A program made the position numbers and the translations under genes. The notes under the pieces were generated by a model. That model was not told the DNA's origin, made no database searches, and saw only the letters and a program-made list of their open reading frames with translations. Positions 47,748-54,826 of a DNA stretch of 64,000 nt are shown here, one piece after another; the first letter of the stretch is position 1, and each line of letters starts with the position of its first letter. This stretch comes from a virus, in the IMG/VR virus record IMGVR_UViG_3300021963_004854, positions 107,567 through 171,566 of that record. One strand, given 5' to 3'.

Positions 47748-48184
47748 CTTATCTAGCAACCGCATACCGTTGGGGATGGACCAACGCCCATAGTTATATT
47801 GTCTATTGCGGGAATGACTATGACCGTGCATTGGAACTCGCAGAGGAAGAAAACAATGACCGCGCGGGTAAGTATGGTGTAGATGTTCGCCAGTATGATG
47901 AGGAAGGCGACTGGCAGATGCTACTAGCATATTTCAAGTCCAGTTATGGCGAGGACATGCCTCATCACAACTATCGTCTTGACTATTTCAACACCCTCGG
48001 ACATATGATGGACGAATATGTGAATGGTACATTCTATGAAGTCCAAGAGGGTGGATCGGTGCTACAGAGAACTTCTATTGAACCTGATCCTCGCATAGTT
48101 GCACGGGCTAGGAGCCGCAAAGAATTCTATGACGCCTTACAGGAAGGTCTAATCACAAGAGGAGAAGACAATGGCAATCATTGA
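47744..48184 (+). CDS. Hypothetical protein
   Basis: 146 residues, GTG start overlapping the ligase stop. AYRWGWTNAHSYIVYCGNDY; acidic, Tyr-rich. No family. Confidence 0.7.
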   Translation: MTYLATAYRWGWTNAHSYIVYCGNDYDRALELAEEENNDRAGKYGVDVRQYDEEGDWQMLLAYFKSSYGEDMPHHNYRLDYFNTLGHMMDEYVNGTFYEVQEGGSVLQRTSIEPDPRIVARARSRKEFYDALQEGLITRGEDNGNH

Positions 48185-48539
48185 CAATAACAATAGCAAT
48201 TTCAGACCAATTGACTGGGATAGCATTTCAATTCCAGCCAATACTAGCCACACCATTACGGGCACCACTGGTACCTTCACAGCCGGTCTACCCGGCGCTC
48301 TTATTGATTACACCATGGAACATGATAGGGATTGGCTGGATGCATCTGGTACACCAAAAGATCAGATGGAAGCCATATTCAAGAAGGAAATGGCAGTCAA
48401 GCTGGCTGAAAAGATGATTGCGGATGGCCATGTTCTATTCACCAAGCAAGACATAATGCATAATAATACCGTTCGCTATAAGGCCTACACCTGGGTGGGC
48501 AACAAAGACTTTATTGAACAGCGGCGTAAATACGGATAG
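48171..48539 (+). CDS. Hypothetical protein
   Basis: 122 residues. Asn/Thr-rich N-terminus, then KKEMAVKLAEKMIADGHVLF and a positively charged end. Resembles small phage proteins with unknown role. Overlaps the previous gene by 14 bp. Confidence 0.7.
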   Translation: MAIIDNNNSNFRPIDWDSISIPANTSHTITGTTGTFTAGLPGALIDYTMEHDRDWLDASGTPKDQMEAIFKKEMAVKLAEKMIADGHVLFTKQDIMHNNTVRYKAYTWVGNKDFIEQRRKYG

Positions 48540-48547
48540 GGAACACC

Positions 48548-49138
48548 ATGTCAAGCAATGAAACCTTTACTATTGATGAGCGACTAGAAATCACGCAGGC
48601 CAAGGACCTAATCCGCAAGAACCTCCGTGACCTGTTCGAAGGTCTGCCTATCAGTTATTATGAGCATTTCAAGACCGCCATTCTTACTGGTGGTGCTATT
48701 GGTTCTGTTCTCCGCAAAGAGACACCGAATGACTGGGACATGTATCTGGAGCAATCAAGCGCCGACAATTTCATGAAAAAAGTGCTGGCTAATACGGACA
48801 ATATTCAGGCCAGCATCCTAGAACTGCCCCACAAGTATACTGGCACTAAGGTAAATGGTAAGTATGTAACTGCATATGCTACCACCTTCGTGAACAAGCT
48901 CCAGGTAATCACCGGGTTCAATAAGACCCACCGCTTGGAGTTTGATTTTGTCCACTGTATGCCATACTTTGATATGAAGACCCAGAAGCTCCACATCTCC
49001 AAGCAACAGTATAGTGCATGTAAGGAGAAGAAGCTAATTAAGAATCCGCGTGTGGTAAAGCCAGCGGGTGAAATGCATACCTCCATTAAGAGGATAGAGA
49101 AGCTCCTGGATAGGGGATGGACATTAATGCCGACATGA
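48548..49138 (+). CDS. Nucleotidyltransferase-fold protein
   Basis: 196 residues. ILTGGAIGSVLRKETPNDWD matches the GG...DxD motif of the pol-beta-like nucleotidyltransferase fold; the third acidic position is in LEFDFVHCMPYFD. Common in T4-like phages. Could add nucleotides to RNA or protein. Confidence 0.8.
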   Translation: MSSNETFTIDERLEITQAKDLIRKNLRDLFEGLPISYYEHFKTAILTGGAIGSVLRKETPNDWDMYLEQSSADNFMKKVLANTDNIQASILELPHKYTGTKVNGKYVTAYATTFVNKLQVITGFNKTHRLEFDFVHCMPYFDMKTQKLHISKQQYSACKEKKLIKNPRVVKPAGEMHTSIKRIEKLLDRGWTLMPT

Positions 49139-49151
49139 CCAAACGAATCGC

Positions 49152-49179
49152 TTGACATTTCCGACGAATCTGCTATTGT
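49152..49179 (+). promoter_or_regulatory. GANTC-type promoter
   Basis: TTGACA (49152-49157), 16 nt spacer with CGAATC, TATTGT (49174-49179). GATTCG two bases before ATG 49213. An additional CGAATC lies just upstream at 49144. Confidence 0.78.
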
Positions 49180-49212
49180 TAGTAAGTAGTCAGTGAGAGA
49201 AAGTGATTCGAA

Positions 49213-49314
49213 ATGTTTGCTCTTGTTTTTGCCCTTGTCTTGATTCCAGTCTTCCAGATCATTCGGGAAGACCTTGTTGCTGGTTATGAACTCGTTCCTG
49301 CTGAGGTGATGTAA
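49213..49314 (+). CDS. 33-residue membrane peptide
   Basis: MFALVFALVLIPVFQIIRED and a short acidic tail. One membrane span. It is the first gene of its own promoter, which supports it being real. Confidence 0.55.
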   Translation: MFALVFALVLIPVFQIIREDLVAGYELVPAEVM

Positions 49315-49315
49315 G

Positions 49316-49453
49316 ATGATTAAGGTTCAGTATCGCTACTATAACTATTCCCTAAAGACCAAGTTTTTTGAGGAATACGAAGATGCCCGCAAGTTTTGGA
49401 ACTACATGCGTGTCCAATCCGGCATCCGCTATGCTGAGTTGATTACCGCTTGA
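49316..49453 (+). CDS. 45-residue hypothetical protein
   Basis: MIKVQYRYYNYSLKTKFFEE, Tyr-rich, beta then helix (EDARKFWNYMRV). The TGA stop is embedded in the next TTGACA. Confidence 0.55.
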   Translation: MIKVQYRYYNYSLKTKFFEEYEDARKFWNYMRVQSGIRYAELITA

Positions 49454-49478
49454 CATTTGGTCGCGAATCGACTATAGT
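49450..49478 (+). promoter_or_regulatory. GANTC-type promoter
   Basis: TTGACA (49450-49455), 17 nt spacer with GCGAATCG, TATAGT (49473-49478). GATTCG before ATG 49513. Confidence 0.78.
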
Positions 49479-49512
49479 TATTAAGTAGTCAGTGAGAAGA
49501 AAGTGATTCGTT

Positions 49513-49749
49513 ATGATTGATATCCTCGAGAACGTTGAGAAGTTTGACCGTGTTGTTGCCGAGCATGTCCTGTGGATGTTTGATGACGCCGAAGAGATTG
49601 GAAGCAGCGATATCAACGCCTGCGTCAACAACATTCTGATGGAATATTACCCCAAAGCGAGTGACGCTCCTGTTCACCAGTTTTCGATTGCCAAGATTGC
49701 AGTCCGTCAAGCCCTGATGAACATGGAAGATATTCGCCAGCTCTACTAA
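49513..49749 (+). CDS. Small hypothetical protein
   Basis: 78 residues, helical and acidic (ENVEKFDRVVAEHVLWMFDD). No family. Own promoter. Confidence 0.68.
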   Translation: MIDILENVEKFDRVVAEHVLWMFDDAEEIGSSDINACVNNILMEYYPKASDAPVHQFSIAKIAVRQALMNMEDIRQLY

Positions 49750-49756
49750 TTACCGC

Positions 49757-49784
49757 TTGACATTTTGTGTGGTTATGCTATTAT
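49757..49784 (+). promoter_or_regulatory. GANTC-family promoter (downstream site only)
   Basis: TTGACA (49757-49762), 16 nt spacer with GGTTATGC, TATTAT (49779-49784). GATTCG before ATG 49818. Close copy of the promoter at 33674. Confidence 0.77.
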
Positions 49785-49817
49785 AAAATGTAAGTTGAAA
49801 AGAGAAAGTGATTCGTT

Positions 49818-49988
49818 ATGAAATACCAGTTTGAAGCAAATAGCAAGAAAATCGTGGTCGAGGCAGATAAGATGCTGTCCGCCATGGCCGAAGCCAACAA
49901 GCAGTTCCGCAGTCTCCCACAGGGTGCCTGGATGGCTGTTGGTTCGTTGAATAGCTACCGCTGGGTACCTGGTAATTTTGTCGATTAA
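49818..49988 (+). CDS. Small hypothetical protein
   Basis: 56 residues: MKYQFEANSKKIVVEADKML then AEANKQFRSLPQGAWMAVG. A small beta-alpha-beta fold. Own promoter. Confidence 0.6.
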   Translation: MKYQFEANSKKIVVEADKMLSAMAEANKQFRSLPQGAWMAVGSLNSYRWVPGNFVD

Positions 49989-49999
49989 GGAGTTTTGTT

Positions 50000-50182
50000 A
50001 TGAACGGTTTTGAACAGAATATCGCAGCGATTACAGGTCGCGCATCACCGGTCGAAGTAAATGAAATCGTCCAACAAATGTATGCATATGGTCTCCGCTT
50101 TAGCGAACTGTCTGCGGCTTCTTTTAAGACATGGGCCAAGCGTTGTGAACGTGAATTGGTCGATGCTAAAATTCTCAACTAA
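50000..50182 (+). CDS. Small hypothetical protein
   Basis: 60 residues, helical. Preceded by AAGGAGTTTTGTT, a translation signal repeated before the next genes. Confidence 0.6.
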   Translation: MNGFEQNIAAITGRASPVEVNEIVQQMYAYGLRFSELSAASFKTWAKRCERELVDAKILN

Positions 50183-50193
50183 GGAGTTTTGTT

Positions 50194-50397
50194 ATGATTG
50201 ATGTTACTGAAATGACCGATGCCGAGTTGCTCTCGGCACTGATAGAAAATGCAAATGTTCCCGATGAGGCTCGGTTGTCCTATAAAGCAGGATACTACGA
50301 AGGTGCCCTCCTCTCCCTAATGGCACGTTTTCCCGAGGTGCGGAAAGAGATTAGTGAGCGCGCCCGTATGGCCAACTGGAATAAACAAGGAGTTTGA
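50194..50397 (+). CDS. Small hypothetical protein
   Basis: 67 residues: MIDVTEMTDAELLSALIENA and an Arg-rich helix. Same AAGGAGTTTTGTT before the ATG. Confidence 0.6.
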   Translation: MIDVTEMTDAELLSALIENANVPDEARLSYKAGYYEGALLSLMARFPEVRKEISERARMANWNKQGV

Positions 50398-50399
50398 TT

Positions 50400-50615
50400 A
50401 TGTTATATTGGATTGTTTCTTTTTCTATTTTGGCATATGCAGTATATAAGGCAGCCCAAAAAGATTTTACATACGGTCGCGGTGATACGACTATCGATCC
50501 GAATAAACTGATGCCTTATATCCTCGCCACAATGTTGGCTTTCTTTGCGTGGCCGATTGTTATACCTATGGTTGGCATCTACAAATTAGGTGAACGTTTT
50601 AAGAAGGAAGTTTGA
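50400..50615 (+). CDS. Membrane protein, two spans
   Basis: 71 residues from ATG 50400. Hydrophobic at about 1-18 and 42-62 (YILATMLAFFAWPIVIPMVG). Paired with a similar gene directly downstream. Confidence 0.65.
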   Translation: MLYWIVSFSILAYAVYKAAQKDFTYGRGDTTIDPNKLMPYILATMLAFFAWPIVIPMVGIYKLGERFKKEV

Positions 50616-50617
50616 TT

Positions 50618-50854
50618 ATGCTTGGATTGTATGTCATTGTTGCAATTGTTCTTGGTTTGTTTTGTGCGTATCGCGTGGGACAGGTGGATGACTACACTCG
50701 CCGAGAGGTTGGTCCGTTATTTTTCATTATTGTTCCCTGTTGGCCATTGGTACTTGTCCTTGCTATCGTAGCAGGTCCATTCGTTGGTGTCTATTACCTC
50801 GGACATAGGAAGCGCGAAGCAGCCCGTAAGGCGGCAAAGGATAAACGTCCATGA
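50618..50854 (+). CDS. Membrane protein, two spans (similar to previous)
   Basis: 78 residues from ATG 50618. Same layout as the preceding protein (N-terminal span, charged loop, FFIIVPCWPLVLVLAIVAGP span, basic tail YYLGHRKREAARKAAKDKRP), suggesting tandem duplication. Confidence 0.65.
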   Translation: MLGLYVIVAIVLGLFCAYRVGQVDDYTRREVGPLFFIIVPCWPLVLVLAIVAGPFVGVYYLGHRKREAARKAAKDKRP

Positions 50855-51102
50855 ATGCCAACATGCTAAGAAGTCCACGGGTAAAGACGGTTACCCAGCC
50901 TGCTATCCAACCGCCATCGATGAATGTCCCTCTTCCCGAGAAGATGGAAATCCGTGTTGTGGAATACACCAAAGGCGATAAGATTGTCAAGGTGGAACTC
51001 CAGTATCGTATGTGGAACTTTGATGAGTATGGCATGATTGTCGATAAAACAGACTGGGAACCAGTGGAACGTATAAAGATTGATTTAGATGGAGATGTAT
51101 AA
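50851..51102 (+). CDS. Hypothetical protein
   Basis: 83 residues, overlapping both neighbours. Pro-rich N-terminus, then beta-rich (KIVKVELQYRMWNFDEYGMI). No family. Confidence 0.65.
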   Translation: MNANMLRSPRVKTVTQPAIQPPSMNVPLPEKMEIRVVEYTKGDKIVKVELQYRMWNFDEYGMIVDKTDWEPVERIKIDLDGDV

Positions 51103-51542
51103 TGCCTAATTGGTGTTTAAATACTGTTACTGTGGAGCATGCCGACCCCGCAATGATGGACAAGTTTGAGGCGGCTGTCCGTGAGGGTAATCTGTTTCAG
51201 ACGTTCGTCCCTTTAACGGAATGGAAATATGATGATGCCGTTGAATCTTGGGGTACCAAGTGGGATATCTCCAACGGTGAGGTAATCGACCGCTATATGC
51301 CCGAGGTGCTTTGCGTCTCCTTTGAGACCGCGTGGTCGCCACCCATCGCATTCTATGATGACCTTATGCAACTGGGATTCACCGTCAACGCCCATTATTT
51401 TGAGTCGTCCTTCGTCGGCCAATATATAAACGGCGAAGAAGAATCTTATGACGTTGACCCGGATGACCTGTCCAATATTCCCGAAGATATGAACGAAATG
51501 TGGGGTATAACGGAGATGTATGAGGACTGGAATGAGGACTAA
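51102..51542 (+). CDS. Api92/DUF1281 ferredoxin-like-fold protein
   Basis: 146 residues. MPNWCLNTVTVEHADPAMMD is the hallmark start of the DUF1281/Api92 family; FQTFVPLTEW and AWSPPIAFYDDLMQLG continue the match. Widespread in phages and plasmids, function unknown. Confidence 0.82.
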   Translation: MPNWCLNTVTVEHADPAMMDKFEAAVREGNLFQTFVPLTEWKYDDAVESWGTKWDISNGEVIDRYMPEVLCVSFETAWSPPIAFYDDLMQLGFTVNAHYFESSFVGQYINGEEESYDVDPDDLSNIPEDMNEMWGITEMYEDWNED

Positions 51543-52056
51543 AAAGCCTCGAAATCCATTTGATGCTCTTTTAGAGATGTGCAAGAAAAATGGAGTATAC
51601 CAACTGGGTGATGGCTCATGGGCAATAAATTCGTCTACTAATCGTAGGCGAATGGAAAAAACAGGGTCATCGGTTGGTGGGGCAGCGGGCCTGAATTCCA
51701 AAGAATGGATTCCCGCCAAGGTATTGATTACCGCACAGGACCTAGAACGCCAGTGGGAAAAACAAGGAAGAGTCTGCTATTGGCTTAAAATTCCAATTGA
51801 TTTGGGATTATTGTATAAGAGTCATCCCAACTGGTATCCAAAGCATCCTGGTGCACCATCTGTTGACCGCATAGACGATAGTAAGGACTATACACCAGAT
51901 AATATTCTTATTACATGTAGGTTCGCCAATTTCGGTAGAAACGTATATCCCTACGATAAAACCACCGAATTCATCGACTATGTAAAAAATTATATGATGG
52001 GGCTGATTGAATATCCCGAGGAAAACGTTTTTAATTTATGTGAGAAACATGCATGA
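51520..52056 (+). CDS. HNH-like homing endonuclease
   Basis: 178 residues (ATG 51520, GGAG upstream; ATG 51532 also possible). CYWLKIPIDLGLLYKSHPNW and PSVDRIDDSKDYTPDNILI plus CRFANFGRN match phage HNH-type nucleases of the PSvDRID family. Overlaps the previous gene by 23 bp. Confidence 0.75.
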   Translation: MRTGMRTKKPRNPFDALLEMCKKNGVYQLGDGSWAINSSTNRRRMEKTGSSVGGAAGLNSKEWIPAKVLITAQDLERQWEKQGRVCYWLKIPIDLGLLYKSHPNWYPKHPGAPSVDRIDDSKDYTPDNILITCRFANFGRNVYPYDKTTEFIDYVKNYMMGLIEYPEENVFNLCEKHA

Positions 52057-52229
52057 GAACTAAAGAACAAGAGGCATTGGACAATATCCAGTGGCGCGAA
52101 GAGAAGTGCTGGGACATGGCTGAGGTATTCCTACAGAACCGTGACGCCCATGGTGTGATGGATATGGGTGCCGAATTACAGGCACTACAACGAGCCGCTG
52201 CCGAAATTCGGAAGATACAGGCTCAATGA
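52053..52229 (+). CDS. Small helical protein
   Basis: 58 residues, ATGA overlaps at both ends; QEALDNIQWREEKCWDMAEV, Ala/Glu-rich. Confidence 0.55.
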   Translation: MRTKEQEALDNIQWREEKCWDMAEVFLQNRDAHGVMDMGAELQALQRAAAEIRKIQAQ

Positions 52230-52408
52230 GTAGAGAGTCCATGGTATCAATCCTATTGGGTGAGGTATATCAAGCGACAAGCCACACCAACCCAATACCA
52301 ATGAACCCGCGCCGAATAAAGAGGCTATTACGCCTAGATGGTGATTGCGGTGAGACATTGAACAGGTGCGCGGCCGCATGGATGAATAGAAGATATAATG
52401 ATGAATAA
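52226..52408 (+). CDS. Small basic protein
   Basis: 60 residues; MSRESMVSILLGEVYQATSH and an Arg-rich end (MNPRRIKRLLRL). Coupled to its neighbours. Confidence 0.5.
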   Translation: MSRESMVSILLGEVYQATSHTNPIPMNPRRIKRLLRLDGDCGETLNRCAAAWMNRRYNDE

Positions 52409-52550
52409 CTATCTGGTAGAGAGTGAACTAGGATATACCAACTACACCAATGGTAAGTATGTCACCGAAGACAATGCTACACATATAGCAGTGAGTCGGG
52501 ACGACCAATGGATGGTAGAGGTATACGAAAGAGAAGAGTTACCGCTATGA
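52398..52550 (+). CDS. 50-residue hypothetical protein
   Basis: Starts inside the previous gene and ends overlapping the next ATG. Tyr/Asn-rich beta protein. Confidence 0.5.
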   Translation: MMNNYLVESELGYTNYTNGKYVTEDNATHIAVSRDDQWMVEVYEREELPL

Positions 52551-52729
52551 GCCACGAAGATATGCTCTCGGCCATAAAGAAAGAATATCTTGGTAAGCTG
52601 AATGGTGCATTGATAGACCAGTATAGAAATGCCGTCAAGCACGACACAATAAACGTGGCCGAGTGGATTGATGAGTTTACTAAGAAAAACACAGCACTAG
52701 ATGACCTATTCAGTGGAACACCAGAATGA
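52547..52729 (+). CDS. Small helical protein
   Basis: 60 residues from ATG 52547. The last residues TALDDLFSGTPE resemble the C-terminus of the next protein (IALDELFKGTEE), suggesting related docking tails. Confidence 0.6.
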   Translation: MSHEDMLSAIKKEYLGKLNGALIDQYRNAVKHDTINVAEWIDEFTKKNTALDDLFSGTPE

Positions 52730-52887
52730 ACTATGCTGGTGACGTAAGGATCAACCAAACCACTAAAATGCTTGAGATATACGATGGCACCAAATGGTTT
52801 CAGTCTAAGCCCGGGTTGAGAGATACACCCATTCCAACTGAAAAAGAAATAGCATTAGATGAACTATTCAAAGGAACAGAAGAATGA
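52726..52887 (+). CDS. 53-residue protein with shared C-terminal tail
   Basis: VRINQTTKMLEIYDGTKWFQ resembles a short tail-fibre-like beta element; ends in ALDELFKGTEE, similar to its upstream neighbour. ATGA-coupled. Confidence 0.58.
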   Translation: MNYAGDVRINQTTKMLEIYDGTKWFQSKPGLRDTPIPTEKEIALDELFKGTEE

Positions 52888-53018
52888 CAGAGAAAGAATG
52901 GTTAAAACTACCACTGCCAAACGAATCCCCTCTTATTCCATATAAGAGATATAGAGGTAGTAAAGTAACATGGTCCAGTGGCAAAACAGCCTACTATTGG
53001 GTGGAGTATCAATTTTGA
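52884..53018 (+). CDS. 44-residue protein
   Basis: MTEKEWLKLPLPNESPLIPY then a Tyr/Trp-rich end. Coupled by ATGA to the upstream gene. Confidence 0.5.
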   Translation: MTEKEWLKLPLPNESPLIPYKRYRGSKVTWSSGKTAYYWVEYQF

Positions 53019-53110
53019 TTAAATTTATTAAAGAAAATATCGAAGAATATGGACCAGTAGAATGGAGCATAGTAGTAACAATCCTAGTAGTATTGGTTAT
53101 TCTCGCATGA
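53015..53110 (+). CDS. 31-residue membrane peptide
   Basis: TTG start with GGAG 9 nt upstream; one span (WSIVVTILVVLVILA). Overlaps both neighbours by 4 bp. Confidence 0.45.
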   Translation: MIKFIKENIEEYGPVEWSIVVTILVVLVILA

Positions 53111-53256
53111 TAATGACAGCAATAGGTATAATCCTACTAGCATTGAATGCATATTATGTATGGAGAGATTTGAAGACCAATAGTATTAGTAGAGGAACGC
53201 TATTGAATGCAGCAGCGGTAGGGTGTGTAGGTACCACATTGCTCTGGGTTCAGTAA
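53107..53256 (+). CDS. 49-residue membrane protein
   Basis: Two hydrophobic segments (AIGIILLALNAYYV, NAAAVGCVGTTLLWV). Last gene of the chain of tiny overlapping genes. Confidence 0.5.
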   Translation: MIMTAIGIILLALNAYYVWRDLKTNSISRGTLLNAAAVGCVGTTLLWVQ

Positions 53257-53391
53257 CCTTCACTGGATAAGTTAGTAAATCCCACTAACTATTAGTATAA
53301 TTTACGCATTCCACTGTCCATGAACTAGACCACGGATAATAAGACTATTTGAGAACCCATAGGCTGAGATAATTGCTCTTCCAATTTTCTC
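53257..53391. other. Intergenic region, no gene seen
   Basis: About 135 bp between the tiny-gene chain and the next promoter. Contains short direct and inverted repeats of GTTAGTAAATCCCACTAAC (TTAGT/ACTAA). I see no convincing frame or terminator. Confidence 0.4.
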
Positions 53392-53420
53392 TTGACAAAG
53401 GACCTTCGGTAGTTTATATT
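53392..53420 (+). promoter_or_regulatory. Sigma70 promoter with downstream GANTC
   Basis: TTGACA (53392-53397), 17 nt spacer, TATATT (53415-53420). GCGAATC lies at 53430-53436, about 10 nt after the -10. Drives the gene at 53461. Confidence 0.72.
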
Positions 53421-53460
53421 AGTCATATAGCGAATCACTTCTAACCTATGAGGTACCACG

Positions 53461-53625
53461 ATGCGAGACTATACCATTACTAGAGTAAAGCCCGGCACCT
53501 ACCTGCTGGACCTATACGTTAACGGTTCCTGGGTTACCTCTAAGCAGGGTAACAAGTATGAGGTGGAGCAGTATGCCACTCGGTTCATCAATAAGCGTAT
53601 GCCACAGCGTTTCATTATGACCTAG
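53461..53625 (+). CDS. Small basic protein with its own promoter and terminator
   Basis: 54 residues: MRDYTITRVKPGTYLLDLYV then NKYEVEQYATRFINKRMPQR. Beta then basic helix; possible DNA-binding. It forms a self-contained unit with promoter 53392 and terminator 53658. Confidence 0.68.
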   Translation: MRDYTITRVKPGTYLLDLYVNGSWVTSKQGNKYEVEQYATRFINKRMPQRFIMT

Positions 53626-53657
53626 TTTTCCTTTCCTTTCGCTAGGTCATCATACTG

Positions 53658-53691
53658 GGTCCTCGGGTCAAACGACTCGGGGACCTTTTTT
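53658..53691 (+). terminator. Rho-independent terminator
   Basis: Twelve-base-pair stem GGTCCTCGGGTC/GACTCGGGGACC with loop AAAC, followed by TTTTTT. The clearest terminator in the window. Confidence 0.93.
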
Positions 53692-53713
53692 GATTCGAAT
53701 CACCGTAAAAGTC

Positions 53714-53742
53714 TTGACGAATCACTTGGCCTGTGGTATAAA
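53714..53742 (+). promoter_or_regulatory. Promoter-like element with GANTC next to the -35
   Basis: TTGACG (53714-53719), 17 nt spacer beginning AATCACTTGGC, TATAAA (53737-53742). The GAATC overlaps the -35 end. AATCACTTGGC recurs at 53778. Upstream of, and possibly tandem with, the 53805 promoter; could also start a short RNA (GGAG-TGTAG-CTCC hairpin follows). Confidence 0.5.
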
Positions 53743-53804
53743 GGAGTGTAGCTCCTAAAGAATAACTCCATTGAATCAATCACTTGGCTAGATGAAATTA
53801 GTGG

Positions 53805-53832
53805 TTGACATTCCCTACGAATCTGCTATTGT
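53805..53832 (+). promoter_or_regulatory. GANTC-type promoter
   Basis: TTGACA (53805-53810), 16 nt spacer with CGAATC, TATTGT (53827-53832). A second CGAATC in direct orientation precedes ATG 53865, as at 40767. Confidence 0.78.
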
Positions 53833-53864
53833 AAGAGAGTAGACAGAAGAGAGAACGAATCATC

Positions 53865-54197
53865 ATGCAGAACCAGATTGAAAAGCTAATCGAAGATATC
53901 AACGCCGACTACTACGAATGGCAGTGTGCCGGTGGTAAGCCACGTACCGAGATTAACGCTCGTATGTATGACGAGTTTGTCCAAGGTCTCCGTGTTGAAG
54001 AAGGCCGTAAGTATATCAAGATCATCAAGCAGAACAGCGTCTGGGGTTTCATCCAGAAGGAAGACGATGCTAAGGGGTTCCGTAAGGGTGATATCCTCAT
54101 GGCGGCTAGCTTCAACGCACCTGCTCGTAACCGCGCTCGTGGTAACATCCTAGATGGTGGCTATAAGATCCAGTGGACTGGCCCACGTTACCTCTAA
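53865..54197 (+). CDS. Hypothetical protein
   Basis: 110 residues. KYIKIIKQNSVWGFIQKEDD and KGFRKGDILMAASFNAPARN suggest a small beta-barrel; NARGNI-type basic end. Family not recognised. Own promoter. Confidence 0.72.
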   Translation: MQNQIEKLIEDINADYYEWQCAGGKPRTEINARMYDEFVQGLRVEEGRKYIKIIKQNSVWGFIQKEDDAKGFRKGDILMAASFNAPARNRARGNILDGGYKIQWTGPRYL

Positions 54198-54218
54198 GAA
54201 AGAAAAAGGAAATATATT

Positions 54219-54443
54219 ATGGATATGATTGGCTTTGATCAGTATTACCAGCACGAACCCAGCCGGGTATCGATGTTGGATACTGGAACACCAGAGAGCG
54301 CCCGAGAAGTTCCTTGTGACGGCTGTTCGTTCATGGATGAGTGTGCCGCTAAGGGTCTAGAGTGCGTGGCATTCCGTCAGTGGGCAGCCGATGGTGATTT
54401 TATGGACCAAGATATGGGTCGGCTTCGGAGGGCATTGAAGTGA
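54219..54443 (+). CDS. Cys-rich small protein
   Basis: 74 residues with CDGCSFMDECAAKGLECVAF, four Cys that could bind zinc or an Fe-S cluster, followed by RQWAADGD. Found in this arrangement in other phages; function unknown. Confidence 0.68.
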   Translation: MDMIGFDQYYQHEPSRVSMLDTGTPESAREVPCDGCSFMDECAAKGLECVAFRQWAADGDFMDQDMGRLRRALK

Positions 54444-54661
54444 TTTAGGTTGCAATAACATAGGTTGCAGACTTAGAGCCGGGTAAGCCATAGTGAAAAT
54501 CTGGTGGCTACCCGGTACCACCTGGGGGTTTAGCACAGACTTGCTTTTTATTCGTATACCTGGTGCCTCCAAAAAAGTCTACTCCCCTTGGCAAAATTTT
54601 TCCGGCCAGAAAATTTGAACCTAAATAAGTCGTGGTGATGGTAATAAAGGAGAATGATATT
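54444..54661 (+). other. Structured untranslated region
   Basis: No gene in about 218 bp. CCGGGT-A-AGCCA (54479-54490) pairs with TGGCT-ACCCGG (54505-54515), 11 bp with one bulge. GGTACCA (54514-54520) pairs with TGGTGCC (54561-54567), competing for two bases with the first. GGTTGCA is directly repeated at about 54448 and 54463. It could be a leader RNA for 54662 or a small RNA. Confidence 0.45.
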
Positions 54662-54826
54662 ATGAATATACTAGAGCAAGACGCACCGTATTTTGATGAA
54701 CTCGTGGACGGCCCTGTAGGGATGCTACAGAATGCCCTCTATGAAATGGACATGGACGAAGAAGCCAACATGATTGAGCAAATTCTGTGGAAGCTAGTTG
54801 ATGCTACTATACTAAAGAATGCCTAA
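54662..54826 (+). CDS. Small acidic protein
   Basis: 54 residues from ATG 54662 (GGAG upstream), acidic helical (EMDMDEEANMIEQILWKLVD). Stop overlaps the next ATG. Confidence 0.62.
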   Translation: MNILEQDAPYFDELVDGPVGMLQNALYEMDMDEEANMIEQILWKLVDATILKNA

